Assembly: GCA_005116945.1 (NCBI GenBank)
Contig: SWDH01000042.1
Coordinates: 1 to 55,630 of the forward strand
Direction of reading: 5' to 3'
Length of the DNA stretch: 55,630 bases
DNA from: Nitrospira sp.
GTDB lineage: Bacteria; Nitrospirota; Nitrospiria; Nitrospirales; Nitrospiraceae
Position numbers and translations under genes: made by a program. Below, piece by piece: positions 43,080 to 52,306 of this stretch (positions are counted from its first letter, which is position 1; each line of letters opens with the position of its first letter). The notes beneath the pieces were generated by a model, which was not told the origin of the DNA, ran no database searches, and worked only from the letters and a program-made list of their open reading frames with translations.

Positions 43080-44540
43080 ATGCCAAATAAGGCGAGTCTC
43101 GATATTCGTTCTCCTGCAGCCGCCACGGATGATACGGAGATACTCAACCGCAGCCTGAGTCTCTGGAACAGCCTGACGATTGGCTTTGCCACTGTATCAC
43201 CAGTGGCTGGGCTGTACGCGATCATTGGTGTGCAGACGGTGGTGACAGGAGGCGGGTGGTTTGGCGCGCTGGCGCTCTGTCTCGTGATGCAGATGTTGGT
43301 GGCGACCGTCTACGCAGAGCTCTCCTCGCAGATTCCGATTGCGGGAGGCGCATACAAGTGGGCACGGCAACTCGGAGGCGTCACCGCCGGGAAGTATGCT
43401 GGTGTCATCTACGTCAGTTCCACCATCGCCATGCTCACCACGACCGCCTATACCGGGGGTGTCTGGCTTGCGCTCTTTTTTGGATCTGGGAGTAGAGGAG
43501 GGCTCACCTTAGTGATATGGGGCGCTGTGTTTTTAATACTCTGCACGCTCCTCAACCTGGCTCACGTGAATGTGTTTAAACTGGTGATTTCCCTGGGTGT
43601 GTATGCGGAAATCGTCGGGTCGTTCGGCGTGGCGCTGCTGCTGTTTTTCTTTTTCAGACAACATTCATTTTCCGAACTGTTCCAGCATCTCGGGACAGGG
43701 ACTGCACCCAGCCAGACGGCGGCATTTCTGGCAGCGCTCGCCATTTCTGGGTGGGCCTTCATCGGCTTCGATGCCTGCTCCACCATCGCGGAAGAAACCC
43801 ACAACCCCAAGCGGATGGTTCCACGCGCGATCTTTTTGTCCCTTTGCATGGTGGGAGGGGTGGTGCTCTTCAACTCCGCCGCCCTGACCTTGAGCTTCAA
43901 TCGTGAGGCTTTGGTGAATACCAGTGCCACGTCCGACCCTGTCACTCCTGTGATAGTCAGCAGCTTTGGAGCCTGGGCTGAAACACCTTTTCTCGCGATC
44001 GTCATGATTGCCTTCCTGGCGTGCGGGGCCTCTATGGTGCAATACACGTCGCGGATTGTGTACTCCATGGCTCGCGAGGGCAACATGCCTATGGTGTTGA
44101 GCCGGGTCACGGCCTCCAAGATTCCACGCAATGCAGTGATCTGCGTGGTGCTGTTGGCAGGGATCGGGCTGCTGTTCGGCCTGAACGATGGAGCCGTAGC
44201 CACAATAATCGCCTTCGGCACAGGCGGGCTGTACGCCATGTTTGCCATGACGACCGGGGTCGGGCTCTATACTCGGCTCACAGGCCGTTGGAACCCGGCT
44301 CTGGGTGAGCTTAGGCTGGGAGGCTGGGGTCTTGCGATCAATGTGGCCGCCTTTTTCTGGTCCTTGTTTGAATTCGCGAACATCGCCTGGCCTCGTGTCT
44401 ACGCGGTTGCACCGGATGCGCCCTGGTGGCAGCTCTGGGCTGTCCCGCTGGTATTGGGTAGTATTCTAGGTGTCACGACCCTGTATGTGCTCATCAGTCA
44501 TGTTCGTAGGGATTCCTCGATTGAATCATTCGATGTGTAG
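43080..44540 (+). CDS. APC-family amino acid/polyamine permease
   Basis: This 486-residue protein has about 12 membrane segments and the APC-family pattern. LWNSLTIGFATVSPVAGLYA opens the first segment, ELSSQIPIAGGAYKWARQLG is the conserved loop, and WAFIGFDACSTIAEETHNPK is the typical mid-protein motif. It is an amino-acid or amine importer of the basic/BAT1-like branch; the substrate cannot be read from sequence. It faces the ureohydrolase gene, and the pair share a terminator. The link suggests that the substrate is a guanidino or amine compound. That is inference. Confidence 0.85.
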   Translation: MPNKASLDIRSPAAATDDTEILNRSLSLWNSLTIGFATVSPVAGLYAIIGVQTVVTGGGWFGALALCLVMQMLVATVYAELSSQIPIAGGAYKWARQLGGVTAGKYAGVIYVSSTIAMLTTTAYTGGVWLALFFGSGSRGGLTLVIWGAVFLILCTLLNLAHVNVFKLVISLGVYAEIVGSFGVALLLFFFFRQHSFSELFQHLGTGTAPSQTAAFLAALAISGWAFIGFDACSTIAEETHNPKRMVPRAIFLSLCMVGGVVLFNSAALTLSFNREALVNTSATSDPVTPVIVSSFGAWAETPFLAIVMIAFLACGASMVQYTSRIVYSMAREGNMPMVLSRVTASKIPRNAVICVVLLAGIGLLFGLNDGAVATIIAFGTGGLYAMFAMTTGVGLYTRLTGRWNPALGELRLGGWGLAINVAAFFWSLFEFANIAWPRVYAVAPDAPWWQLWAVPLVLGSILGVTTLYVLISHVRRDSSIESFDV

Positions 44541-44549
44541 GAAAATACA

Positions 44550-44585
44550 ATGAGGCGTCTCGCATTATGTTGCGAGACGCCTCAT
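44550..44585. terminator. Bidirectional terminator hairpin
   Basis: ATGAGGCGTCTCGCA (44550-44564) pairs perfectly with TGCGAGACGCCTCAT (44571-44585) around a 6-base loop. It sits ten bases after the permease stop and 18 bases after the hydrolase stop on the other strand. It probably ends both transcripts, though no long U-run follows. Confidence 0.8.
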
Positions 44586-44603
44586 CTGACCCGCGCGCAC
44601 CTT

Positions 44604-45755
44604 TTACAGCTTCTTTTTCCGGTTCGGTAGATGGCCTGAGCGCACCTGGCAGGCCAAGACATCCATAATGACGCGAGTGGAGATCAGCGCGGTGATCTCC
44701 GCTGCGTCGTAGGGCGGAGAGCACTCGACAATTTCAATTCCAGCGATTGGCTTGCTGTCTGCAATGACTTGAAGGAACTTCAACACTTCGCGCGGCAAGA
44801 ACCCGCCTGGTTCCGGCCATCCCGTTCCAGGCACGAAGGCGGCGTCCAAGCAATCCACGTCGAAGCTGAGCCAGACCGCATCGACGCCATCCCAGGCCAC
44901 TTCGAGCGCTCGTTTTGCCGCAGTCTCAATCCCCATCTCCACACAATCGGTGACGGTCATGATCGTGGTTTGCCGTTCACGTCCTGCCTTCACACCGGGT
45001 CGCGGCGCTTGCCAGCCGCCAATCCCGATTTGCACGAGATTTTTTGCGGGCACGTTGGGCATGTTGGTCGCGTGAAACCAGGGTGTGGTGTGCATGCGCT
45101 CATCGAGATCGGTCTCTTGTGTATCCACATGCCGGTCGAAATGGATGATGCCGAGCTTGCCTCCGTTTAGATTTTCGGCGATTCCCCGCACGGTCGCGAA
45201 GCCCAGGGAATGGTCCCCGCCAAGCACGACGGGCAACGCTCCACTGGCGTAGACGTGCGACACCCCCTTGCTGACCTGATCGAACGTCTTTTCGATGTTG
45301 CCGGGAATGGTAAACACGTCGCCGAGATCGCATATGGTAATGGATTCCCGCAGATCCACGCCGAGTTCGAAACTATAAGATCCATAGAGAGCCGAGATTT
45401 TGCGAATGCCCTGAGGGCCGAATCGTGTGCCGGCCCGATAGGTCGTGCCGCCGTCGAATGGCGCCCCAAGAATGGCCACGTCATATTGGCCACACTTGCG
45501 TACGTCTTCGATGTAGGGCGCTTTGACAAAAGTGTTGATCCCGGCGAAGTGAGGGAGTTCTCCTCGACTGAACGTGGGAATCCGTTTGTCCTTAATGGAA
45601 TCGGCGCCAGGAAGGCCTAATTCAAGTCCACGGGCGACTTCTTCTTCCCACTTTGTGGTCGGCAACAGCGCTTCGGCTTCGACAGCGTACTTGGCTTCAG
45701 GGCCATAGTTGTCATGCAAGGGAACCTTTCCTCGGTATTTTCGCTCTTTCGCCAA
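44604..45755 (-). CDS. Arginase/agmatinase-fold ureohydrolase, candidate guanidine hydrolase
   Basis: This 383-residue protein has the ureohydrolase fold with an N-terminal extension of about 60 residues (LELGLPGADSIKDKRIPTFS, then HFAGINTFVKAPYIED). The metal site is built by GGDHSLG, HFDRHVDT (usual DAHxD, here with Arg for Ala) and SFDVDCLDAAFVPGTGWPEP. Length, extension and motifs fit the Ni-dependent guanidine hydrolase (GdmH) branch known from cyanobacteria and ammonia-oxidising Nitrospira, rather than classic agmatinase (about 300 residues). The substrate is inferred. The start is TTG at 45755, fixed by a perfect AAGGAGGTGA. No nickel chaperone gene lies next to it. Confidence 0.82.
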   Translation of the reverse strand: MAKERKYRGKVPLHDNYGPEAKYAVEAEALLPTTKWEEEVARGLELGLPGADSIKDKRIPTFSRGELPHFAGINTFVKAPYIEDVRKCGQYDVAILGAPFDGGTTYRAGTRFGPQGIRKISALYGSYSFELGVDLRESITICDLGDVFTIPGNIEKTFDQVSKGVSHVYASGALPVVLGGDHSLGFATVRGIAENLNGGKLGIIHFDRHVDTQETDLDERMHTTPWFHATNMPNVPAKNLVQIGIGGWQAPRPGVKAGRERQTTIMTVTDCVEMGIETAAKRALEVAWDGVDAVWLSFDVDCLDAAFVPGTGWPEPGGFLPREVLKFLQVIADSKPIAGIEIVECSPPYDAAEITALISTRVIMDVLACQVRSGHLPNRKKKL

Positions 45756-45759
45756 CGCA

Positions 45760-45769
45760 TCACCTCCTT
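45760..45769 (-). promoter_or_regulatory. Strong Shine-Dalgarno setting a TTG start
   Basis: On the minus strand AAGGAGGTGA, a full match to the 16S anti-SD, ends four bases before the TTG start of the ureohydrolase (AAGGAGG itself is seven bases away). It decides the start and suggests efficient translation despite the rare start codon. Confidence 0.85.
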
Positions 45770-45857
45770 ATACGCACTCATGGTAGGACACTGCCTGAGT
45801 CCCTATTGAACGGAATTTTAGGAGTCAGAGGAAGGGGAAGTCAAACGAGAGAACTGG

Positions 45858-46050
45858 GGAGCAGCCGGGTGCCCTTCTTGCTCGCAGAACAGAGGAAGGG
45901 ATGGAGCCGATGATCTTCTGTGCTCGCGCAACGCGCGGCCTCGGAAGGCCCTCGTTGGACGCGCGCAATGGAAGATCCATCAGCCCCCATCCCTGAGGAA
46001 AGAACGAGCGAGCGTGGAAGGAACATGTATATCGTTCGATGCGCGCAGGA
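45858..46050. repeat. Family-2-related dispersed repeat
   Basis: Shares words with the family-2 cores: CTTGCTCGCAGAAC, GCAACGCGCGGCCTCGGAAG, TTGGACGCGCGCAATGGAAG. It also matches the copy at 50574-50900. It lies between the ureohydrolase and the envelope gene cluster and ends just beyond the stop of the coiled-coil gene. Confidence 0.6.
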
Positions 46051-46051
46051 A

Positions 46052-46576
46052 TCAGGCTGCTTTGTTGGGTGGAAAAGCTTGGTGGGCGTCTGCTTGGTTC
46101 TGCTGCTCGAGTTCACGGATGTGCTGATCTCGTTCGGCGAGTTGGAGCATGACTTCATCAAGTGCAATTCGGTGCTTCTCATCTCGTTGCGTCAGTTGTA
46201 TGTCTAGCCACTCGATCCATCCCCCGGCCTCTTCCGATTCCTGCAATCGCGCATGAAGTCGATCGGTATCGATGCCGAGACGTCCTGAGCTCGTAACCGG
46301 CTCTTGGGATGTGAAGTTCTCTTGGTTGAAATTGCTGAGGGTTTGGGATGTCGCCAGCTCACTTTCTCCTGGCGGTAATTTCGAAGTGGCCTCTCCTCTC
46401 AGCTGCTGTCTGGCCTTCTCCAACATCTGTTCTTTGAGATGCATCATGGCGGTGACGTCTGCGAGTTGTTGCGCGCTTTTGTCGGCGGAGACGTGTCTCA
46501 GGAGCCATCCGACTGCGCCGCCGATGCCGGCTGCGATGATGAGACATCCCAACATTTGATTGAAGAACAGCGTCAT
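46052..46576 (-). CDS. Membrane-anchored coiled-coil hypothetical protein
   Basis: This 174-residue protein has an N-terminal membrane segment (QMLGCLIIAAGIGGAVGWLL). The rest is charged and helical (LHARLQESEEAGGWIEWLDI, EVMLQLAERDQHIRELEQQN), probably coiled coil. It overlaps the stop of the upstream OmpA-family gene as ATGA, so they are coupled. No family is recognised; a role beside the OmpA protein in the envelope is likely but unproven. Confidence 0.65.
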   Translation of the reverse strand: MTLFFNQMLGCLIIAAGIGGAVGWLLRHVSADKSAQQLADVTAMMHLKEQMLEKARQQLRGEATSKLPPGESELATSQTLSNFNQENFTSQEPVTSSGRLGIDTDRLHARLQESEEAGGWIEWLDIQLTQRDEKHRIALDEVMLQLAERDQHIRELEQQNQADAHQAFPPNKAA

Positions 46577-47613
46577 AACTCAGGCTGCCCTTTCACACGT
46601 AGTTCGATGCGCCGGTTGCGCTGGAGGCTGGCACGTTTTTCCGACACCGACAACGGTTGTGAAGCCCCGTAGCCGACGGCGGTGAACTGCTTGGGTAGAC
46701 CCTGCTTGGCAAAGTAGCGCCTCACGGCATCAGCACGGCGCTGGCTGAGTTGACGATTGTATTCAGGCTCGCCGTACTTGTCCGTATGACCACCGATCTC
46801 AATGTCTGTGTATGGGAATGGCCGCATTTCGGCAATCAGTCGGTCTAATGTAGGTAAACTGGTGGGAGTGATCGTCGAGCTCTTCGATTCGAACTCGATG
46901 GACCCACGCACGAGGATCTCATTTAACTTCTTCTGTAGCGAGGCAGGGGAAGCTTCTGCCATTGATGGAGCTACCGGTGGGGTTGGAGTCTTTGAGGCCA
47001 GAGCCACCACCGGAGAAACCGTCGGGCGCGTTGAGGGTGCGAGGGCTGGAACCTTTGGCGCTAGGGCCACCAACAGAGAGGGATTTTTCTTGAATGAGGG
47101 AGAGGGTGAGTGAACCTTTGGGGAGGGACCACCCGAGGCTGGACTCATCAGCATTCGATCTTCTAACTCTAACCCAGTCTGAATCAGAGGGGCAATCGTT
47201 TGCAGCACTGCAGACTTGGCCTGAGCACTACCAACTTGGCCACTCACAACAATCGTGCGACCGTCGATGATAATCGAGCCTCGTTCTGTCATATGGCCAA
47301 AGATGGGGAGGACTTGGGAAACGTTGTCGGCCCAAGCGACAAGTCCTACTCTCGAATCCACCGCTAATTCATCGACGATGGTGCCTGGCGTGGCCCCATA
47401 AAGCGCTAGGGCTTGTTGGAGAATTGTGGCCTTGCTGGTTTCATTGGGCAGTGAGCCGCGGAGGATCAGCGTTCCATACTCTACGCGCGCATGAAAATTC
47501 GCAGGGGTCGGAGTGGGCGATGCCGTCGATGAGGGAAGGTGTCGCGGGAGGCAGAGCACGGCAAGGAGAGCCAGGGCCACAATACCCACGGCAAGAATGG
47601 CGGCACTCTTCAT
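46573..47613 (-). CDS. OmpA-family protein with BON-like domains
   Basis: This 346-residue protein has an N-terminal membrane segment or signal anchor (AAILAVGIVALALLAVLCLP) and two BON-like domains (FHARVEYGTLILRGSLPNET; RGSIIIDGRTIVVSGQVGSA). A low-complexity proline/alanine/serine linker follows, then a C-terminal OmpA domain (DIEIGGHTDKYGEPEYNRQL, SQRRADAVRRYF, VGYGASQPL, RNRRIEL). OmpA domains bind peptidoglycan, so it probably tethers the envelope. GGGG before the ATG is a fair ribosome-binding site. It is first in a two-gene unit. Confidence 0.88.
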   Translation of the reverse strand: MKSAAILAVGIVALALLAVLCLPRHLPSSTASPTPTPANFHARVEYGTLILRGSLPNETSKATILQQALALYGATPGTIVDELAVDSRVGLVAWADNVSQVLPIFGHMTERGSIIIDGRTIVVSGQVGSAQAKSAVLQTIAPLIQTGLELEDRMLMSPASGGPSPKVHSPSPSFKKNPSLLVALAPKVPALAPSTRPTVSPVVALASKTPTPPVAPSMAEASPASLQKKLNEILVRGSIEFESKSSTITPTSLPTLDRLIAEMRPFPYTDIEIGGHTDKYGEPEYNRQLSQRRADAVRRYFAKQGLPKQFTAVGYGASQPLSVSEKRASLQRNRRIELRVKGQPEL

Positions 47614-47990
47614 GGTTTACCCCAATGGCACACAGGCACCTGCCGATCTCAGTAAAATTTAGCAGATATGGGAAAAATGTGCCGGGGTTGCTCGGCTCTC
47701 AAACTTCGTCTGGCATGGGAATTCTGGGTAACGGGGGCTCATAGGAGTTCTGCAGCTCCTAACAGGTCTTGGACGCGATCAATTCATGCCACCAATCGTA
47801 TGCACATGTTCTGCTTGGGCGCTGGGAGGAATCGATAGAGTGGGGTAAGTTCCAAAGGGAACGGCAGGCGTAGTTCATTTATTTTCAATGGGTTATGCAT
47901 CAAAACCCTTGGTGCGATCCTCGTCTTGATAGCCGGAGTTGGAAACCAATATTGTAAAATAGGCGGAGAACCGCATGGATGGTGCAATGG
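47614..47990. other. 377-base intergenic stretch
   Basis: Contains no recognised gene. A frame of 67 codons on the minus strand (47784-47987) has no start signal or domain and is discounted. No repeat copy is seen. Confidence 0.4.
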
Positions 47991-49220
47991 TTAGAGGGAG
48001 GCCAGAACGACGCGTAAGAGACCAGAGATATCTTCTGTGCCTGTAGCAGATGTGGCGCGATGTGTCATCCGATTATAGCCGGCTTCCAAGGAGATCAGCG
48101 TGGTCCATCCCTGTGATTTCTGGATATCCCATGCAAGCCGTCCTCTTCCACCCATGCGCACCGTATCAATCAGTCCATCGCTCGAGCGTATTCCGGCGTA
48201 GTTGCCCATCGCGCTGAACATTATCTCAGGACTCTGCCTGTACTGCAGAGCCACCGACGCCGAGGGCGAATGGATTCGGACTCCAGACCAATCCCGTAAT
48301 TCTTCCCGATACCCTAGGGTAGGAGAAATAGTCAGGGTATCCAAGGGACGAACGGTCGCGGTGAACGTCTGCATCCTCACCGTATACTCTGCTCCACTAC
48401 GAAGGAGATCGCTCCCAAGTATAAAGGTCGATGCAAGGCGGGCATTCCAGCCCATGCCGTCATAGGCGAGAGCACTTTCCAGGCTGTGACTGTGGTTTCG
48501 TTGAGGAGCGATGCCGAGAGGGTCAAGGGTGCTGCTCAAGGAGTTGTGCGCATAGGTCAGTGTGATCTCAGGCCAGACTGGACGCTTCCAGGCTACACCG
48601 AATTTCCCATAGGTCTGCTCAAGCCGAGGTCTGGTAGCGTCTTCGGTCACGTTATTCCATTGTTGTCCGATCGCGCTCCGAAACGAAGTCCTACCGGATA
48701 TCCATTCTCCCCATACCTCACGCCTTGTCTGGTCCGGCACTTGTAAGAAGGCCTGCCCAGCGGATCGAGACAGTAACCCATAACGAATCGATCCTGCTGT
48801 GCCTGTGAGACCGAGTCGGATCATGCGTTGTGACGCATCGCCAGTCGTATCACCGGGAATCCTGCTTTGGAGCCACCCAGCTCCTCCTTGATTCTGGGCC
48901 AGCTCAGTTTCAGTGACCAAGACTCCATTGAGCCAAGTGGTCGAAGACAGGAAACCTTGCGTGCGAGCTTGATGGGACTCTGGTGCGAGGTCGCGCAGAC
49001 GAGGCGAGGATGTGGAAGGAGTAAATGAGGTCACGGTGAGACTGGTTTGGTAGAGAGACGGGATGGCCTGATTCGATTGAGCGTGGAGATCACGATCGGA
49101 GAATAGTCCTGTCCAGCGTTGAGCAAGAGGGTCTGACGGTGACTGATCATTTCCCCAAGCTGGAAGAGTACACAGAGCCAATGCAATCACAAAGGGCAAC
49201 TTCAAGAGTCTGTGCATCAT
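47991..49220 (-). CDS. Predicted outer-membrane beta-barrel protein
   Basis: This 409-residue protein has a signal peptide (MMHRLLKLPFVIALALCTLP, AWG cleavage). The rest alternates strand-like segments with aromatic girdles (GFLSSTTWLNGVLVTETEL, IRYGLLSRSAG, ITLTYAHNSLSSTLDPLG) and ends in a hydrophobic strand LLRVVLASL. This is the profile of an outer-membrane barrel. I do not recognise the family; a porin-like or assembly role is possible. It is transcribed alone or with the neighbouring secreted proteins. Confidence 0.65.
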   Translation of the reverse strand: MMHRLLKLPFVIALALCTLPAWGNDQSPSDPLAQRWTGLFSDRDLHAQSNQAIPSLYQTSLTVTSFTPSTSSPRLRDLAPESHQARTQGFLSSTTWLNGVLVTETELAQNQGGAGWLQSRIPGDTTGDASQRMIRLGLTGTAGSIRYGLLSRSAGQAFLQVPDQTRREVWGEWISGRTSFRSAIGQQWNNVTEDATRPRLEQTYGKFGVAWKRPVWPEITLTYAHNSLSSTLDPLGIAPQRNHSHSLESALAYDGMGWNARLASTFILGSDLLRSGAEYTVRMQTFTATVRPLDTLTISPTLGYREELRDWSGVRIHSPSASVALQYRQSPEIMFSAMGNYAGIRSSDGLIDTVRMGGRGRLAWDIQKSQGWTTLISLEAGYNRMTHRATSATGTEDISGLLRVVLASL

Positions 49221-49400
49221 TCACATGATCGAGGTGGTTGAGATTCATATGAACTCTAGCACTTGATAATTAGACTGTAAGATATTGATAATATTGCCGT
49301 ATGTTAACGTCTACGGGAGAGTTTCGCGGAGATCAGCCACTTGTTTCGATGGTTCAGTGACGCCAAAGCAGTCGCAAGGGGAGCGCGGTGAAAATATATG

Positions 49401-50408
49401 TTAGTTCCGGATTCGAAGAGAAATCGATCGTGAAGCGGTGAGATTCGTAGGCAATGTGGAGTCGCGGACGGTATAGATTCGGCTCAAGGTGCCTCTAGTT
49501 GGTGGGGTGCCCGTAAGAGACCCAGTCGACTCATCGAGTGCAAGCCAGTCCGGCAGGGCTGGAGAGACGGACCATGCGTAAGGCTGGGTGCCACCTGATG
49601 CCTCGAATGCTTCACTATAGGGTTCATTCACTCTCCCATTGGGTAATGTGTTTCCGGCAGGCAACACGATTGTAAGGGGTGGCACGACTACACTGATCGT
49701 CAAGGATAGTTGTCGGTCGCTCGTTTGATTGATGGGGTTCGTGGAATCGGTCACGGTGAACGTATGGTTTGTGGTGCCTTCCGTTCCAGCCAGCGGAGTG
49801 CCACTGATCGTGCCTGACGATACGACATTGAGTTGTAACCCGTTTGGCAACGCAGGGTTCACCGACCATGTATAGGGCCGGATGCCGCCTGTCGCAGCCA
49901 ACGTCGTGTTGGGATAGGGTTGATTAACAATACCCTTCGGAAGCGATGCAGTTGTCATCGACAAGACCTGCGGGGTAGTTAAGATCGAGATCGTCAAGGG
50001 TTTTTGAACAAACCCAGCTGGCGACGACGCATCTTGCAATCGGAATATCGGAGTCGTTGTGATAAGGGCAGTCGGTGTCCCGACGATTGCACCGGTTGTT
50101 GCATTCAATGAAAGGCCTGCCGGCAGGGCTGGAGAGCCGCTTGCGAGACTCCATGTATAGGGTGTCGTCCCCCCTGAACCTCCTACGACGGCGGCGTAGG
50201 GCTGATTGACCGTACCGCTCGGGAGCGGTGAATTTGTGGCGATCGACAACGGCCCTGGTCCGGCAGGGGGAGGCGAAACATTCGAGGTGTCACCACAGCC
50301 AGTTAGGCTGGAGCCATAGACTAATGCCAAAAGAATAATTTGAAATGAATGTGTGATGAACTTGCGACGATGTTTCAGGCTGTGTTGATGAAACTGGATC
50401 AGCGACAT
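49401..50408 (-). CDS. Lipoprotein with Ig-like (He_PIG-type) repeats
   Basis: This 335-residue protein has a lipoprotein signal peptide with lipobox GSSLTGC. Three repeats of about 85-95 residues follow, of the putative-Ig (He_PIG) type, each with LPxGxVNxPY and PYTWS or PYAWS followed by LPxGL and a GTP turn. These occur in surface and adhesion proteins. AGGAG before ATG 50408 fixes the start; the frame extends further upstream without support. It is one of four surface-repeat proteins in this block. Confidence 0.8.
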   Translation of the reverse strand: MSLIQFHQHSLKHRRKFITHSFQIILLALVYGSSLTGCGDTSNVSPPPAGPGPLSIATNSPLPSGTVNQPYAAVVGGSGGTTPYTWSLASGSPALPAGLSLNATTGAIVGTPTALITTTPIFRLQDASSPAGFVQKPLTISILTTPQVLSMTTASLPKGIVNQPYPNTTLAATGGIRPYTWSVNPALPNGLQLNVVSSGTISGTPLAGTEGTTNHTFTVTDSTNPINQTSDRQLSLTISVVVPPLTIVLPAGNTLPNGRVNEPYSEAFEASGGTQPYAWSVSPALPDWLALDESTGSLTGTPPTRGTLSRIYTVRDSTLPTNLTASRSISLRIRN

Positions 50409-51055
50409 TGGTTTGACTCCTAAAGAAGCATGATGTTCCTCAGTACGCTGCAGCCCACTACTTCTTATCTCAGTATCGATCCACGCAAATCGTTGCAGGG
50501 GGCCGATGTGCAGCCACTCCACGAATTAGGTCCGCATCATACAAGGCGCGCCTTCATGCGGTCTGCCCTACGAAGGTAGGTAGGCGAGTAAGATGAAAGA
50601 CCATTTTTGCCCCACTGCGGCGGCTGGAGCAGACGATGCCACGCATCTAATCAGCTGCGAAACTTGTTCCGTTGCACGCTTCGATGAACAAAACGTCGAA
50701 CAGTTCTCGCGGTCGCCTTGTTGTGACCCATATCCTGGATGAAGCAGTACCCAAGGCGCTATGCAACGCGCGGCCTCAGAAGGCCCTTGTTGGATGCGTG
50801 CCATGGAGACTTACCAGCCACCTTGCTGGATACGGGTAAAGGGCAGTGAAATCACTCGCTCGACGCGCACAGTGGGGGATAAGCCAGGCCAGTTATTGTG
50901 AGAGGAGGAGGAAGGAAGTTAACGTTACAGATCGATCATCAAACCCAGGTCCTTTTTGACAGAAAGATTCATCGGATCCGTTATGGTGAAAGTGCGAATT
51001 ACATTAATTTCAGTAGCCGTTGGTGTCCAGCTCGGGGTCGGCCACTCGTGCGATA
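50409..51055. other. 647-base spacer, half of it repeat
   Basis: The part from 50574 to 50900 is a family-2-related repeat. The remaining bases show no gene. Convergent or same-strand surface-protein genes lie on both sides. Confidence 0.45.
50574..50900. repeat. Family-2-related dispersed repeat, second diverged copy
   Basis: Matches the copy at 45858-46050 in GCAACGCGCGGCCTCAGAAG and in the adjoining words TTGTTGGATGCGTGCCATGG. Longer flanking parts are diverged. The minus-strand frame through it encodes a peptide (GPSEAARCIAPWV) with a counterpart at 45.9 kb, which comes from the repeat rather than from a gene. Confidence 0.55.
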
Positions 51056-52306
51056 TTAGTTGGTGATTATGATCACGCTGTTGGGAACACTGTTCACTGT
51101 ACCATCATTCACGATGAGCTGAATCTCATAGCTCCCTGCTAGATCTGCTTCAAGGGTCGGTGAAACCGTGGTGGGATTATTCAATGTCGCTGTACTGCTG
51201 GCTGGTTGGCTCACTATTGTCCAGCTGTAGGTGAGTGTATCTCCGTTGGTATCAGAGCTGCCGCTGCCATTCAACGGGATCGATCCTGGAGCTGTGGCGA
51301 GTTGGTCTGGGCCGGCGTCGGCCACTGGTGCGACATTATCGCTGGTGATCATCACATTATTGGGGAAACTATCCACCATACCGTCATTCACAATGAGTCG
51401 GACGACATAGTCTCCGTCGCGGTCAACGCTGAAGGTCGGCGACAGGCTGGTGGGGTTGGCCAGGACCGCGGCGCTCCCAGCCGGTATCGAGACAAAATTC
51501 CACGCATAGGTGAGTAGATCCCCATTGGCGTCGGAGCTGGCGCTGCCGTTCAGCGTGACGAGCGAGCCAGGAGCCAAACCGAGTTGATCTGGGCCGGCGT
51601 TGGCCACCGGCCTGACATTGTTGGTCGAGATGTTCACGGTGTTGGTAGCGCTGTTCACGGTACCATCGTTGACGATGAGCTGGGCCGTGTAGGTGCCAGC
51701 GACGTCGACGACAAAGGTCGGCGATACGCTGGTAGGATTGGCCAAAACGGCCGCGCTTCCGGCTGGCGTACTGAGAGACCAACTATAGGTGAGCGGGTCT
51801 CCGTTGGCATCGGAGCTGCCGCTGCCATTCAGAGTGATGGTCGAGCCCGGGGCCACTCCGCCTTGGTCGGGGCCGGCGTTGGCCACCGGCGCGACATTGT
51901 TGCTGCTGAAGATTGCGATGTCAGGCGCACTGTTCAGGAGGCCGTCGTTCACAATAAGTTGCGCGACATAGTCGCCGTCGCGATCGACGGTAAAGGCCGG
52001 CCTCACGCTGGTGGGATTCGTCAGGGTTGCGGCGCTTCCGGCCGGTGGGCTCAGGGACCAACTATAGGTGAGCGGATTCCCATCTGGGTCGAAACTGGTG
52101 CTGCCGTCTAACGTGATGGTTTGACCGGGGCGGATGTTCCCTATGTCTGGGCCTGCATTGGCAACTGGCGAACCTGGGGCTGGTGGTGGTGGCCCAGGCG
52201 GAGCCGACACATTGTTGCTATCGCCGCAGGCGGTTAGAGCCAGTGTCGTTAGTAGCGAGAAGAGAACGGTCCACACGGTATTCTGCGTGGAAAGATAATG
52301 CCGCAT
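51056..52306 (-). CDS. PKD-domain lipoprotein
   Basis: This 416-residue protein begins MRHYLSTQNTVWTVLFSLL with lipobox ALTAC. Four repeats of about 90 residues follow, each starting VANAGPD or VADAGPD. They carry TITLNGSGSSDANGD and LTYSWSL, the PKD-like fold of surface proteins. The head is shared with the protein at 52817-54424. These domains usually mediate protein or polysaccharide contact. No protease or other catalytic part is present. Confidence 0.83.
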   Translation of the reverse strand: MRHYLSTQNTVWTVLFSLLTTLALTACGDSNNVSAPPGPPPPAPGSPVANAGPDIGNIRPGQTITLDGSTSFDPDGNPLTYSWSLSPPAGSAATLTNPTSVRPAFTVDRDGDYVAQLIVNDGLLNSAPDIAIFSSNNVAPVANAGPDQGGVAPGSTITLNGSGSSDANGDPLTYSWSLSTPAGSAAVLANPTSVSPTFVVDVAGTYTAQLIVNDGTVNSATNTVNISTNNVRPVANAGPDQLGLAPGSLVTLNGSASSDANGDLLTYAWNFVSIPAGSAAVLANPTSLSPTFSVDRDGDYVVRLIVNDGMVDSFPNNVMITSDNVAPVADAGPDQLATAPGSIPLNGSGSSDTNGDTLTYSWTIVSQPASSTATLNNPTTVSPTLEADLAGSYEIQLIVNDGTVNSVPNSVIIITN

